DNA of 36,517 nucleotides from Oscillospiraceae bacterium. GTDB lineage: Bacteria > Bacillota_A > Clostridia > Oscillospirales > Oscillospiraceae. This document shows, one piece after another, positions 7,314-14,660 of the stretch. A program made the position numbers and the translations under genes. How positions within the stretch are numbered: the first letter of the stretch is position 1; every line of letters starts with the position of its first letter. The DNA lies in the NCBI GenBank assembly GCA_017459865.1, contig JAFUCD010000021.1, positions 1-36,517 on the forward strand, given 5' to 3'. Below the pieces are notes generated by a model that was not told where the DNA came from, ran no database searches, and was given only the letters and a program-made list of their open reading frames with translations.

Positions 7314-8492
7314 CTACGGCGCGTAATATGCCGCGTCGCTCTTCGCCTGATCCGCCATGGCGAGGAAGGGCGTGAGCGCGTCGCCGGAGTATTCGCTGCG
7401 GTCGGTCTCGATCACGTGGATGAGTCTGCCGTTCTGGAAATACAGGCGGTGCTCCTCGCCGCCGCCGTAGAGGAACGCGAAGACCATCTCACCGTTGTGG
7501 TACAGGTACTGCCGCCCGAGCGCCCAGCCGTTTTCACCCGCGGAGACCTCGCGGCGCACGTCGCCGGAGCCGGGGGTGTAGTACCAGGAGCGGATCTGCT
7601 TGAGCGCGGCGTCCACGTCGACGTAGCCGTCAGGGGACGGTGCGACCGGCGCGGGCGTCTGCTCGGCGGGCTTTTCGGTGACGGTGACGGTCATGGAATC
7701 GCTGAGATCGCCGGAGCGCACCGTGATGACCGCGGCGCCGGCCTTCAGCGCCGAGACGGTGCCCTGACCGTCCACGCTGCAGACGCTGCTGTCGGAGGAC
7801 GTCCATGTGAGCGTCGCCGGGTCAATATGCGTGCTGGTGACCGTCCCGCCGAGCGCAAGCGTTCCGCCGACCTCCAGCGAGGCCTGCTGGCTTGCAAAGC
7901 GCAGCTGCGGCGTGTAGACCGTCAGCGTGACGGAGTCGGATGCCTCGCCGTCCTCGGCGGTGATCGTGCAGGTGCCGTCGGCGAGCGCGGTCACGACGCC
8001 GTCCTTCACCTCGGCGACCGCGCGGTCAGAGCTGGTCCATTTCAGATCCTCGGCGTCGCGTCCGCCGAGTTCCATACGCCCGGCGAGATCGAGTCGGTCC
8101 CCGACGGCAAGCTCGAGACTGCTGTCGTCGAACCGCAGCTCCTTCGCGCCGAACAGCGCGTCGTGCACCGAGGGCACGAACGCCACGACACAGATCGCCG
8201 CGATGAGCAGCGCCAGCACGACGATCAGCGCGACGAGCGGCGCGGCGCTTTTCTTCTTTTTCACGGCGACGGGCGCGTCATAAACCGGGTCGTAGGCGTC
8301 GACATAGGTGTCGCCATAGTCCGGGGAGACCATATCGTCAGGGATGGTCTGCTGCCCCATCGGGGAGCGCGGCTGCTGCACGGGCGCGAAGCCGCCTTGC
8401 TGCTGTGCCTGCGGCCGGTTCATCGGAGCGCCGCATTCGGTGCAGAATGTCACGCTCTCCGGCATCTGCGCGCCGCATTTGGTACAGAACAT
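7314..8492 (-). CDS. Zinc-ribbon membrane protein with two bacterial Ig-like (BIG2) domains
   Basis: The 392-residue protein opens with a double CxxC zinc ribbon (MFCTKCGAQMP and FCTECGAPM). A Gln/Pro-rich linker and a basic patch (VKKKKS) lead to one membrane span near residues 84-108 (LVALIVVLALLIAAICVVAF). The outer part has two BIG2-type repeats, each with the WTSSD signature (LKWTSSDRAVAEV and LTWTSSDSSVCSV), near 120-190 and 198-270. A C-terminal region of about 100 residues, with RSWYYTPGSGDVRRE, is not recognised. The topology would put the zinc ribbon inside and the Ig-like domains outside. The zinc-ribbon-plus-span layout is common in Firmicutes proteins of unknown role. GAGATGAT precedes the ATG. 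Confidence 0.78.
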   Translation of the reverse strand: MFCTKCGAQMPESVTFCTECGAPMNRPQAQQQGGFAPVQQPRSPMGQQTIPDDMVSPDYGDTYVDAYDPVYDAPVAVKKKKSAAPLVALIVVLALLIAAICVVAFVPSVHDALFGAKELRFDDSSLELAVGDRLDLAGRMELGGRDAEDLKWTSSDRAVAEVKDGVVTALADGTCTITAEDGEASDSVTLTVYTPQLRFASQQASLEVGGTLALGGTVTSTHIDPATLTWTSSDSSVCSVDGQGTVSALKAGAAVITVRSGDLSDSMTVTVTEKPAEQTPAPVAPSPDGYVDVDAALKQIRSWYYTPGSGDVRREVSAGENGWALGRQYLYHNGEMVFAFLYGGGEEHRLYFQNGRLIHVIETDRSEYSGDALTPFLAMADQAKSDAAYYAP

Positions 8493-8524
8493 GGGATCAT
8501 CTCGCTTTCGATGCGCGCGATAGG

Positions 8525-8574
8525 AAGCGCGGCTTGCTGCTGCTACGATAGCACACCAAGCCGCGCTTTGTCAA
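8525..8574 (-). promoter_or_regulatory. Promoter with an overlapping 11-bp inverted repeat
   Basis: On the minus strand TTGACA (8569-8574) is followed after 18 nt by TATCGT (8545-8550). An inverted repeat AAGCGCGGCTT/AAGCCGCGCTT (8525-8535 and 8557-8567) brackets the -10 box. It could be an operator or a hairpin at the transcript start. Confidence 0.45.
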
Positions 8575-8626
8575 TGCGTGTCAGAGGATGTCCGCCTCTG
8601 CGGAGCGAACCGGGCGGAGCGGCGTT

Positions 8627-10909
8627 TCATTGCCGGGCAGCGTTTGCGGGGGCGCTTTCCCACGCCATGGTGTAGATCTGCTCGCCGGTCTCGGGGTCTG
8701 TGGCGCTGCTTTGGATCGTGAAGCCCTCGCGGGTGTAGAAACGCACGGCGCCCTCGTTCTTCGCGAAGACGTCCAGCTTCAGCGACCCGTAGCGCTCCTT
8801 GACGAAGTCCAGCAGGCGTTTGCCGAGCCCCTGTGACTGAAACGCGCGGTCGATGAAGAAGCCCGCGATGCAGTCGTCCTGCAGCCCGATGAAGCCCAGC
8901 ACGTTCTCCGCGCCGTCGGTCTCGCCGCCGATGACGTAAACGTCGCCGGTCTGGATCTCGTCTCGCACGGTCTCGGCCTTCTCGGCAAAGTACGACGCGG
9001 GCAAGAACTGCTGCGCCTCGCGCTCGACGCTGCTTTGGATGCGCACGAGCAGCTCGGTCTCCTCGGGCTCGGCCGGGCGCGCCTGCACGGTGTCCGTGTC
9101 GAGCGCCATGCGAAACTGCGTCTCATACAGCTCGGTGTACACGCCGCCCGCCGTGACGAGCGTCTGGTGCGTGCCGCGCTCGACGATGCGCCCGTCCTTC
9201 ACGACCAGGATCTCGTCCGCGGAGAGGATCGTCGAGAGCCGGTGCGCGATCAAAATCGCGGTGCGCGAGGCGATCAGCGGATCCAGCGCGTCCTGGATCT
9301 TGCGCTCGGAGATGGAGTCCAGCGCGCTCGTCGCCTCGTCAAAGATCAGCAGGGCGGGATTTTTCAGCAGCACGCGCGCGATCGCGATGCGCTGCTTCTC
9401 GCCGCCCGAGAGCTTCAGGCCGCGGTTGCCGACCATCGTGTCCAGGCCTTCGTCCTGCTTCTCCACGAAGTCCAGGATGTTCGCGTCACGGCAGGCGGCG
9501 ATCAGCTCGTCCTCCGTCGCGTCCGGCTTGGCATAGAGGAGGTTGTCGCGGATCGTGCCGTTGAAGAGATACGTCTCCTGGCTCACGATGCCGATGCTGC
9601 GGCGCAGGAACGTCAGATCCAGCTTGCGCACGTCGACGCCGTCGAATTTCACGCACCCGTCCTCCACGTCGTACAGGCGCGGGATCAGATTGATGATCGT
9701 GCTCTTGCCGCTGCCGGAGGGCCCGACGATCGCGACCGAGTGCCCCGGGTCGAGCGTGAAGCTGACGCCATCGAGGATCTTGCGCTCGGGGTTGTAGCGG
9801 AAGTCCACGTCCTCGAACACCACCGCGCCGTCCGCGTGATCGGGCGTGATCGCGTCGGGGGCGTTTTGGATCTCGATCGGCATGTCGAAGTAATCGAAGA
9901 TGCGGGTAAAGAGCGCCATCGAGCGGATCCAGTCCACCTGAATGTTCAGCAGGTTGTTCACCGGCCCGTACATGCGGCTCAAAAGCGTCACGAGCACCGT
10001 GATATCACCCACGGAGAGGTCGGCGTCATAGCGCATCATCAGGATGCCGCCCACGAGATACAGCAGCATCGGCCCCACGCTGGAGACCGTCGTGATCACG
10101 ACGCGGAACCATCTGCCCGCCATGCCCTCGCGGATGTTGAGCTTCACGAGCCTGCCGTTGACGTCCTGATACTTCTCAAACTCGTCGTCCTCGCGCCCGA
10201 AGAGCTTCACCAGCAGCTGACCGGAGACGGAGAGCTTTTCGTTTAAGATGCCGTTGATGTCATCGTTGACGGCCTGCACCTCATTCGTGATCGCCCAGCG
10301 GGTCTTGCCCGCGGCGCGCGTGGGCAGCGCGAAGAGCGGCACGATGATGAGCCCCAGCGTCGCGAGCACCCAGTTCTGGCGGTACATGATCACGAGCGCC
10401 GCGATCAGCGTCACGGAGTTGGAGAGGATGCTCGTGAGCGTGCTCGTGATGATCTGGCGCACGCCGGAGATGTCGCTCGTCATGCGCGTGATGATGTCGC
10501 CCTGGTTGTTCGTGGTGAAGAACGACTGGCTCATCCGCTGCAGGTGGCGGTACATCTGCCCACGCATGTCGAAGGTGATGTGCTCGGCGATCCAGCTGTT
10601 CAAGTAGCTCTCGGCCACGCCGATCAGATTCGCCGCGATCGTCACGGCGAACGACAGGACGATGAACTTGATCAGGTTGCTCATGTTGCCGGCGATCAGT
10701 CCGTCGTCGATGATGCGGCCGGTCAGCACGCTCGGCAGCAGCGAGAATACGCTGGACACCAGAATGCACAGCAGCACCAGCGCCATCTGCTTTTTGTACG
10801 GCGCGAGCCACGAGAACACGCGCTTCAGGAGCGGCAGCGTTACCTTGGGTCGATTTTTCTTTTCTTCGTCGGTCAGATACCGGCGCGGTCCTCCTCCGGG
10901 TGGCGGCAT
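8627..10909 (-). CDS. ABC exporter (TMD-NBD) fused to a C-terminal GNAT acetyltransferase
   Basis: This 760-residue protein joins two units in one frame. Residues about 1-595 are a complete type IV ABC half-exporter: six membrane spans, then Walker A GPSGSGKST near 395, Q-loop SQETYLF, signature LSGGEKQR near 500, Walker B LLIFDEATSALDS near 520, and the H-loop in IAHRLST. Residues about 605-755 are a GNAT N-acetyltransferase with the acetyl-CoA motif AFQSQGLGKRLLDF and the late block LDVFAKNEGAVRFYTREGF. The start at 10909 is chosen for AAAGGAGGAACCATC directly upstream and its fit to ABC N-termini; a longer frame begins at 11083. No stop or frameshift separates the parts. It probably acts as a homodimer. 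The substrate is unknown. Confidence 0.88.
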   Translation of the reverse strand: MPPPGGGPRRYLTDEEKKNRPKVTLPLLKRVFSWLAPYKKQMALVLLCILVSSVFSLLPSVLTGRIIDDGLIAGNMSNLIKFIVLSFAVTIAANLIGVAESYLNSWIAEHITFDMRGQMYRHLQRMSQSFFTTNNQGDIITRMTSDISGVRQIITSTLTSILSNSVTLIAALVIMYRQNWVLATLGLIIVPLFALPTRAAGKTRWAITNEVQAVNDDINGILNEKLSVSGQLLVKLFGREDDEFEKYQDVNGRLVKLNIREGMAGRWFRVVITTVSSVGPMLLYLVGGILMMRYDADLSVGDITVLVTLLSRMYGPVNNLLNIQVDWIRSMALFTRIFDYFDMPIEIQNAPDAITPDHADGAVVFEDVDFRYNPERKILDGVSFTLDPGHSVAIVGPSGSGKSTIINLIPRLYDVEDGCVKFDGVDVRKLDLTFLRRSIGIVSQETYLFNGTIRDNLLYAKPDATEDELIAACRDANILDFVEKQDEGLDTMVGNRGLKLSGGEKQRIAIARVLLKNPALLIFDEATSALDSISERKIQDALDPLIASRTAILIAHRLSTILSADEILVVKDGRIVERGTHQTLVTAGGVYTELYETQFRMALDTDTVQARPAEPEETELLVRIQSSVEREAQQFLPASYFAEKAETVRDEIQTGDVYVIGGETDGAENVLGFIGLQDDCIAGFFIDRAFQSQGLGKRLLDFVKERYGSLKLDVFAKNEGAVRFYTREGFTIQSSATDPETGEQIYTMAWESAPANAARQ

Positions 10910-10944
10910 GATGGTTCCTCCTTTGCGGGCTGGGGATGGGTTAC

Positions 10945-11023
10945 GGGCGATTCGTGAATCGCCCCTACGGTCTTGATCGCATCTCCGGCGTGTTCGTAGG
11001 GGAGGGGATTGCCCCTCCCGCGC
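10945..11023. repeat. Short palindromic intergenic repeats (GTAGGGGC family)
   Basis: Two units sit side by side. GGGCGATTC/GAATCGCCC lies at 10945-10964 and is flanked by CCTAC. GTAGGGGAGGGGATTGCCCC follows near 10999, with CCCTCCC pairing. Related units lie at 231-251 and 6752-6771. The outer GTAGGGGC is kept while the inner stem differs. Confidence 0.5.
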
Positions 11024-11025
11024 CG

Positions 11026-11562
11026 TCAGCGCGCTTCCTTCAGTCTTTTTCTTACATACGCAAATGCAGCTTCTTCTCCACAATCCTTCAAAACGCGGAG
11101 CATCTTTTCCAGCTCGTCGCCGGTCTCCTTGTGGATCAGGATCAGGTCGCGCGACTGCATGAAATACTTGTACGGCGCGTCGCGGGTATATTTCTCGCCG
11201 AGGTAGATCCGGCTCGCCGCGATGCGGTCGCAGAACATCTCCGCGACGTACCGCAGCGGCATTTTGTGTCCGCCGTAGCCGAAGCCGTCCGGCGTTTTCA
11301 CATAGTCGATCCAGTATTCAAAGTGGTGGCGGTTGCGCCCCTTGTGGTGCAGCCACGCGATGGACGTGCCGGTCTCCAGACGCTCGGCGTCGTTCGGGCT
11401 GCGGTCGCCCTGATAGTATTTCGCCCCGCGCCAGAATTCCGTGGGGGAGTATTTACTCAGATCATGCGCCAGCCCCTGTCCGTACAGCCCCAGCCGGAAG
11501 CAGTAGCGGCAGACGAGATGCCGGTGCGCGGTGATGGTTTTGAAATGCGCGATCGGGTGCAT
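11026..11562 (-). CDS. DUF5662 family protein
   Basis: The 178-residue soluble protein has the conserved blocks seen in DUF5662: HFKTITAHRHLV, GLYGQGLAHDLSKYSPTEFW, YYQGDRSPN, AWLHHKGRNRHHFEYW, and a late SRDLILIHKETG. The many histidines and the HDLS motif suggest a metal-binding, possibly HD-like site, but no function is established. The ATG at 11562 is chosen over the GTG at 11580 because GGAGG lies 8 nt before it, while the GTG sits upstream of that site. It reads in the same direction as the ABC-GNAT gene downstream. Confidence 0.8.
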   Translation of the reverse strand: MHPIAHFKTITAHRHLVCRYCFRLGLYGQGLAHDLSKYSPTEFWRGAKYYQGDRSPNDAERLETGTSIAWLHHKGRNRHHFEYWIDYVKTPDGFGYGGHKMPLRYVAEMFCDRIAASRIYLGEKYTRDAPYKYFMQSRDLILIHKETGDELEKMLRVLKDCGEEAAFAYVRKRLKEAR

Positions 11563-11586
11563 CCGAACGCCCTCCTTCACTTTAAT

Positions 11587-11623
11587 ACAGTAATATCATA
11601 CTGTTTTTGCGCCCGTTCGTCAA
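11587..11623 (-). promoter_or_regulatory. Promoter of the DUF5662 gene with an operator-like dyad
   Basis: On the minus strand TTGACG (11618-11623) and TATGAT (11595-11600) are 17 nt apart. The dyad ACAGTA-N6-TACTGT (11587-11604) covers the -10 box, as expected of a repressor site. Confidence 0.65.
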
Positions 11624-11723
11624 GTCCGACGCGGTGCTGCGGTTTTCTTTCTCAATTTTGCGAAACTGTCCAAATGGAGCCGTTTTGTGCATATTTTTCG
11701 ATGTTTTTATCCCCCTGGGGGGC

Positions 11724-11752
11724 TTGCGGGGGGATTTGGGATGCGGTAGATT
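11724..11752 (+). promoter_or_regulatory. Candidate promoter of cbiMQO
   Basis: TTGCGG (11724-11729) and TAGATT (11747-11752) are 17 nt apart, 34 nt before cbiM. A C-run/G-run hairpin (ATCCCCC with GGGGGGAT, about 11709-11736) overlaps the -35 box, so it is probably not part of the transcript. No cobalamin-riboswitch box was found. Confidence 0.45.
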
Positions 11753-11785
11753 GGTTTTATCAAATTCAAGAAAGAAGGTTTTGGC

Positions 11786-12832
11786 ATGCATATGGCAGAC
11801 GCGCTGCTCGCTCCGGCGGTGGCAGCTACCATGTATGTGGCCTCCGGCGCTGCCGCCGGGGTGTCCGTGCACAAGCTCAGAAAGGACGATGAGCCGTCCA
11901 AGCTCCCGGTCATGGCGGTCACGGCGGCGCTCGTGTTCGCCGGGCAGATGATCAACTATACGATCCCCGGCACAGGCTCCTCGGGTCACATGTGCGGCGG
12001 CATGATGCTTTCGGCCCTGCTTGGGCCATACGCGGGGTTCCTTTCGATGATCGTGATCCTCGCGATCCAATGTCTGTTCTTCGCCGACGGCGGCCTGCTC
12101 GCCCTCGGCGCGAACGTCTGGAACATGGCGTTCTATGGCTGCTTCGTCGGCTACTTCCTGATCTGGCGCCCGATCGTGCGCAGCAAGCTCTTCGGCGCGG
12201 GCAAGGGCGGTCAGCGCGCACGCATCATCTGCGCCTCCATCCTCGGCTGCGTCATCACGCTGCAGCTCGGTGCGTTCTCCGTCGTTCTGGAGACCCAGCT
12301 CTCCGGCATCACGGAGCTGCCCTTCGGCACGTTCGCGGCGCTCATGCAGCCGATCCATCTCGCGATCGGTCTCATCGAGGGTCTCATCACCTCCGCGGTG
12401 CTGCTGTTCGTGAACGAGTCCCGTCCGGAGCTCCTGCGTGACGTCAACGCGACGGAGGGCGAAGCCAAACGGAGCCTCAAAGCGGTCGTCGCCGTCCTCG
12501 CCGTCGTTGCGCTGCTCGTCGGCGGCGGTCTGAGTCTGCTCGCCAGCTCCAACCCCGACGGTCTGGAGTGGGCGCTGTTCGGCAATGCCGAGGCGGGCTA
12601 TGCCGAGAACATGGCGCTTGACGAGGAGGATTTCGGCGTGGAGTCCGGCGCTGCCGACAAGGCGGCCGCCATCCAGGAGAGCACGTCATTCCTGCCGGAT
12701 TATGCCTTTACCAACAGCGACTCCGCCGCCGGCACCACGGTCTCCGGCGTCGTGGGCTCGGCGATGGTCGCGTGCGTCGCGCTGCTGATCTGCTTCCTCG
12801 GCGGCTTTTTCCGCAAGAAGAAAGCAAAATAA
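11786..12832 (+). CDS. cbiM: CbiM/NikM-type cobalt/nickel ECF substrate-binding membrane protein with fused PDGLE region
   Basis: The 348-residue protein starts MHMADALLAPAVA. In this family the N-terminal Met-His after processing is part of the metal site, which fixes the start at 11786. Membrane spans with GTGSSGHMCGGMMLSALLGP (a second conserved histidine region) and NMAFYGCFVGYFL follow. After about residue 230 there is an added span, the motif NPDGLEWALFGNAE, an acidic external segment and a last span. This C-terminal part corresponds to the CbiN/NikN-like PDGLE domain, here fused, and no separate cbiN follows. It gives Co(II) or Ni(II) specificity to the ECF transporter; which metal cannot be told. 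Confidence 0.9.
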   Translation: MHMADALLAPAVAATMYVASGAAAGVSVHKLRKDDEPSKLPVMAVTAALVFAGQMINYTIPGTGSSGHMCGGMMLSALLGPYAGFLSMIVILAIQCLFFADGGLLALGANVWNMAFYGCFVGYFLIWRPIVRSKLFGAGKGGQRARIICASILGCVITLQLGAFSVVLETQLSGITELPFGTFAALMQPIHLAIGLIEGLITSAVLLFVNESRPELLRDVNATEGEAKRSLKAVVAVLAVVALLVGGGLSLLASSNPDGLEWALFGNAEAGYAENMALDEEDFGVESGAADKAAAIQESTSFLPDYAFTNSDSAAGTTVSGVVGSAMVACVALLICFLGGFFRKKKAK

Positions 12833-12905
12833 ATCCAAGCAAAAGAAAGACCTGCACAAAGGGGCGCTGAAACGGCGTCCCTTACAGGCGTTTTGAGGGA
12901 TCTCT

Positions 12906-13709
12906 ATGAACAAAATGGAATCCGCGCTGCACGAGCTCAACGAAATGGACGATCTCGCGGCGCTCGACTCGCCGATCCACCGGCTGAGTCCGCTCTCGAA
13001 GCTGCTCGCGGCGGTGGTCTACATTGCCGTGACGGTGTCGTTTCATAAATATCAGCTCAGCGGTCTCGTCGTGATGGCGCTGATCCCGGTGCTGCTGTAT
13101 CAGGTCAGCGGCATCCCCGTGCGCACGTGCTTTTATAAGCTGCGCGTGGTGCTCCCGCTCGTGATGGCGGTGGGGCTTTTTAACCCGATCTTCGACCGCG
13201 CGCCGATGCTCTATGTCGGCTCGGTCGCGGTCTCGGGCGGCGTGATCTCGATGCTGAGCCTGATGCTCAAGGGCGTGCTGTGCCTGATGATGTCGTTTCT
13301 GCTCATCGCGACGACCGGCATCGACAGTCTCTGCGCCGCGCTCCGAAGGCTGCATGTGCCGGGCATGCTCGTGACGCTCCTGCTGCTGACCTACCGCTAT
13401 GTCGGCGTCATGACCGAGGAGCTCGCCATCATGTCCGACGCCTATCGCCTGCGCGCGCCGGGGCAGAAGGGCGTGCATGTCTCGGCGTGGGGCTCGTTTC
13501 TCGGGCAGGCGCTGCTGCGCAGCATGGACCGGGCGCAGGAGCTCTACAGCAGCATGCAGCTGCGCGGCTTCAACGGCGCGTTCCACTATGCTGCTGCCGC
13601 GCCCTTCGGCGCCCGGGACGCGGCATTCACGCTCGCAGTAACGGCGGCATGCCTCTTTCTGCGTTATGTAAACCTTGCCGAGCTGCTCGGCGGACTTCTT
13701 GTGAGGTGA
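12906..13709 (+). CDS. cbiQ: CbiQ/EcfT-type transmembrane component
   Basis: The 267-residue protein has the CbiQ layout: a soluble N-terminus (LDSPIHRLSPLSKLLAAVVYIAVT), several membrane spans, and the cytoplasmic coupling region with EELAIMSDAYRLRAPG and AQELYSSMQLRGFNG. The two A-R-G type motifs in that region contact the ATPase in ECF transporters. It lies 73 nt after cbiM, in a gap that holds a small hairpin, and GAGGGATCTCT precedes the ATG. It ends 5 nt before cbiO. Confidence 0.92.
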   Translation: MNKMESALHELNEMDDLAALDSPIHRLSPLSKLLAAVVYIAVTVSFHKYQLSGLVVMALIPVLLYQVSGIPVRTCFYKLRVVLPLVMAVGLFNPIFDRAPMLYVGSVAVSGGVISMLSLMLKGVLCLMMSFLLIATTGIDSLCAALRRLHVPGMLVTLLLLTYRYVGVMTEELAIMSDAYRLRAPGQKGVHVSAWGSFLGQALLRSMDRAQELYSSMQLRGFNGAFHYAAAAPFGARDAAFTLAVTAACLFLRYVNLAELLGGLLVR

Positions 13710-13714
13710 TCGCG

Positions 13715-14449
13715 ATGATCGAATTTCAGGACGTATCCTTTGCTTATGAGCCGGGACGACCGGTGCTGGAGCACGTGTCGTTTTCCGTGGAGGCGGGCGA
13801 GACCGTGGGGCTCATCGGCGCCAACGGCGCGGGCAAGTCCACGATCATGAAGCTCCTGCTGGGGCTGCTCAGCGGAGAAGGATCGGTGCGGGTAAACGGC
13901 GTGGCGGTAGAGAAAAAGACGCTCGCCGAGGTGCGCCGGACGCTGGGCTTCGTGCTGCAGAACTCTGACCACCAGATGTTCATGCCCACGGTGTATGAGG
14001 ACATGATGTTCGCGCCTCTGAACTATGGCGTGCCGCGCGAGGAGGCCGAGCAGCGCGTGGACGCGGTGCTCGGCGCCCTGGGCCTGGAGGACCTAAAGCA
14101 CCGCCACAACCACCGCATTTCCGGCGGCGAAAAGCGCATGGCGGCGATCGCGACGATCCTTGCCATGGAGCCAGAAGCGATCCTGATGGACGAGCCGACC
14201 GCCGCGCTCGATCCCTACAACCGCCGCGTCGTGATCAACACGATCCGGGAATTAAAGCAGACGAAGCTCATCACGTCGCACGACCTCGACATGATCCTGG
14301 ATACCTGCGAGCGCGTGATCCTGCTCTCCGGCGGACGGATCGTCGCCGATGGACCGGCGAACGACATCCTGCGTGACCGGGCGCTGCTGGAGGCGCACCG
14401 GATGGAACTCCCGTTCTGTCTTGCGGCAGGAGGGAAGACCGACGGTTGA
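13715..14449 (+). CDS. cbiO: CbiO-type ATPase of the cobalt/nickel ECF transporter
   Basis: This 244-residue ABC ATPase has Walker A GANGAGKST at 35-43, Q-loop VLQNSDHQMFMPTVYEDM, signature ISGGEKRM, Walker B AILMDEPTAALDP and the H-loop SHDLDMI. The NSDHQMF block is typical of CbiO/EcfA. There is a single ATPase gene, so it probably works as a homodimer with CbiQ and CbiM. The ATG at 13715 follows GAGGTGATCGCG; the longer frame from 13280 only overlaps cbiQ. A bidirectional terminator follows. Confidence 0.94.
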   Translation: MIEFQDVSFAYEPGRPVLEHVSFSVEAGETVGLIGANGAGKSTIMKLLLGLLSGEGSVRVNGVAVEKKTLAEVRRTLGFVLQNSDHQMFMPTVYEDMMFAPLNYGVPREEAEQRVDAVLGALGLEDLKHRHNHRISGGEKRMAAIATILAMEPEAILMDEPTAALDPYNRRVVINTIRELKQTKLITSHDLDMILDTCERVILLSGGRIVADGPANDILRDRALLEAHRMELPFCLAAGGKTDG

Positions 14450-14465
14450 GGCGGCTTGCGAAGAC

Positions 14466-14493
14466 AAAAAAGGGGGCGCGAAAGCGCCCCTTT
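14466..14493. terminator. Bidirectional terminator between cbiO and a small minus-strand gene
   Basis: GGGGCGC pairs with GCGCCCC across GAAA (14474-14491), flanked by an A-run on the left and TTT on the right. Read on the minus strand it ends in six T and is a textbook terminator. Its right edge overlaps the stop codon of the 34-residue ORF at 14492. Confidence 0.75.
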
Positions 14494-14596
14494 ACTTGTC
14501 CTGCTCCAGTCTTGCGAGCACCGCGCCGGTCACGGCGATGAGAAGTCCCATCGTCCCGGTCACGATGCCAAAGATACGGTCAAATTTTCGGATCAT
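14492..14596 (-). CDS. Small single-span membrane protein of 34 residues
   Basis: The frame begins at ATG with GGAGG 7 nt upstream and ends TAA at the edge of a strong terminator. The product has a basic N-terminus (MIRKFDRIFG), one hydrophobic span (IVTGTMGLLIAVTGAVLA) and a charged end (RLEQDK). It lies 25 nt past the terminator of the SLH-protein gene, so it is either reached by readthrough or has an unseen promoter. The layout is that of small membrane peptides, including some toxin-like or regulatory ones. The family is not recognised, so no function is given. Ribosome binding site, span and terminator together make it likely real. Confidence 0.6.
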   Translation of the reverse strand: MIRKFDRIFGIVTGTMGLLIAVTGAVLARLEQDK

Positions 14597-14615
14597 ATCG
14601 ATTCCTCCGTTTCGT

Positions 14616-14650
14616 AAAAAACGTGCTGCCTCGCAAGCGGGGCAGCACGT
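14616..14650 (-). terminator. Terminator of the SLH-protein gene
   Basis: A perfect 10-bp stem (14621-14630 with 14641-14650) is followed on the minus strand by TTTTTT, 11 nt after the stop codon. Confidence 0.85.
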
Positions 14651-14660
14651 TGTGCTTTGT

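Noticed and set aside
9035..10246. A 403-codon plus-strand frame
   Set aside because: It mirrors the ABC exporter in reverse and has the same low-complexity bias.
8627..11083. Longer ABC-GNAT protein starting at 11083
   Set aside because: The added residues run through palindromic repeats and into the DUF5662 gene's end, and the ATG at 10909 has an ideal ribosome binding site.
11640..11785. Nickel/cobalt or cobalamin riboswitch before cbiM
   Set aside because: No conserved box could be found, and the C/G-run hairpin overlaps the likely -35 box, so it is probably upstream of the transcript.
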